Positions 63,947 to 64,000 of a DNA stretch of 64,000 bases are shown piece by piece. Made by a program: the position numbers and the translations under genes. A model generated the notes under the pieces. It was not told where the DNA came from and did no database searches. It was given only the letters and a program-made list of their open reading frames with translations. Source of the stretch: CAYYFX01 sp964571855 (lineage in GTDB: Bacteria > ARS69); NCBI GenBank assembly GCA_964571855.1, contig CAZNDO010000002.1:594278-658277 (forward strand), given 5' to 3'. Position 1 is the stretch's first letter, and each line of letters begins with the position of its first letter.

Positions 63947-64000
63947 GGTTGTCGGACGCGCGACGGGCGTGGACGCACGGCCGGAGGGGTTCGCGACGGC
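63947..64000. other. Right edge
   Basis: The last 54 bases hold no readable feature. Confidence 0.6.

Overview
This window is very GC-rich DNA with many GTG and TTG starts, tightly overlapping genes and CCA-encoded tRNAs. It fits a Gram-negative, metabolically versatile bacterium. A reaction-centre-type multiheme cytochrome, a secreted beta-helix protein, a group 4 [NiFe] hydrogenase and a tig-clpP-clpX-lon order would suit lineages such as Eisenbacteria-like FCB bacteria, Myxococcota or other Deltaproteobacteria. This placement is inference and of low confidence.

Positions 1-20,401 look like an integrated mobile island ending at tRNA-Glu (20,361-20,436). From the tRNA inward it carries a large serine recombinase with a 57-residue companion protein, two hypothetical genes (one winged-helix), a D12-class adenine methylase, a ParB-like protein, a membrane protein and a terminase pair (small and GpA-type large subunit). 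No portal, capsid or tail gene is visible. Next comes one long leftward transcription unit from a strong promoter at 11,093-11,121: a YdjM-like membrane hydrolase, a XRE/ImmA-IrrE metallopeptidase, a PIN-domain protein and a PD-(D/E)XK-like protein (all four overlapping by 4 nt), a second small nuclease-like protein, then a SNF2 helicase (DrmD-like) and a large N6-adenine methylase (DrmMI-like) cut by the left edge. The last two are the first two genes of a class 1 DISARM system; drmA, drmB and drmC would lie outside the window. The island is therefore a phage- or satellite-like vehicle with a defence cargo.

From 20,361 to 36,132 the window is chromosomal: a secreted protein, lexA with an upstream gene resembling the C-terminal finger/HhH part of DnaE, a beta-helix protein, a cytochrome, tRNA-Lys, purA, engB, lon, clpX, clpP, tig and tRNA-Leu. 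A 0.7-kb intergenic cluster of long inverted repeats (33,783-34,468) follows, then thiolase and a hotdog thioesterase.

From 36,322 to 63,946 nearly everything is on the plus strand. It encodes conversion of propionyl-CoA to succinyl-CoA: a carboxylase in three subunits and methylmalonyl-CoA epimerase on the left; fused isobutyryl-CoA mutase, methylmalonyl-CoA mutase MutA/MutB, MeaB and a BtuF-like cobalamin-binding protein on the right. Between the halves sits a Rex-headed operon for a group 4 [NiFe] hydrogenase with a complete Mrp antiporter (split A, then B-G), a flavin/iron-sulfur NAD(P)H module and a HycI-type maturation protease. The set suggests NAD(P)H-coupled, ion-pumping H2 metabolism under Rex (NADH/NAD+) control, next to B12-dependent propionate and branched-acyl metabolism.
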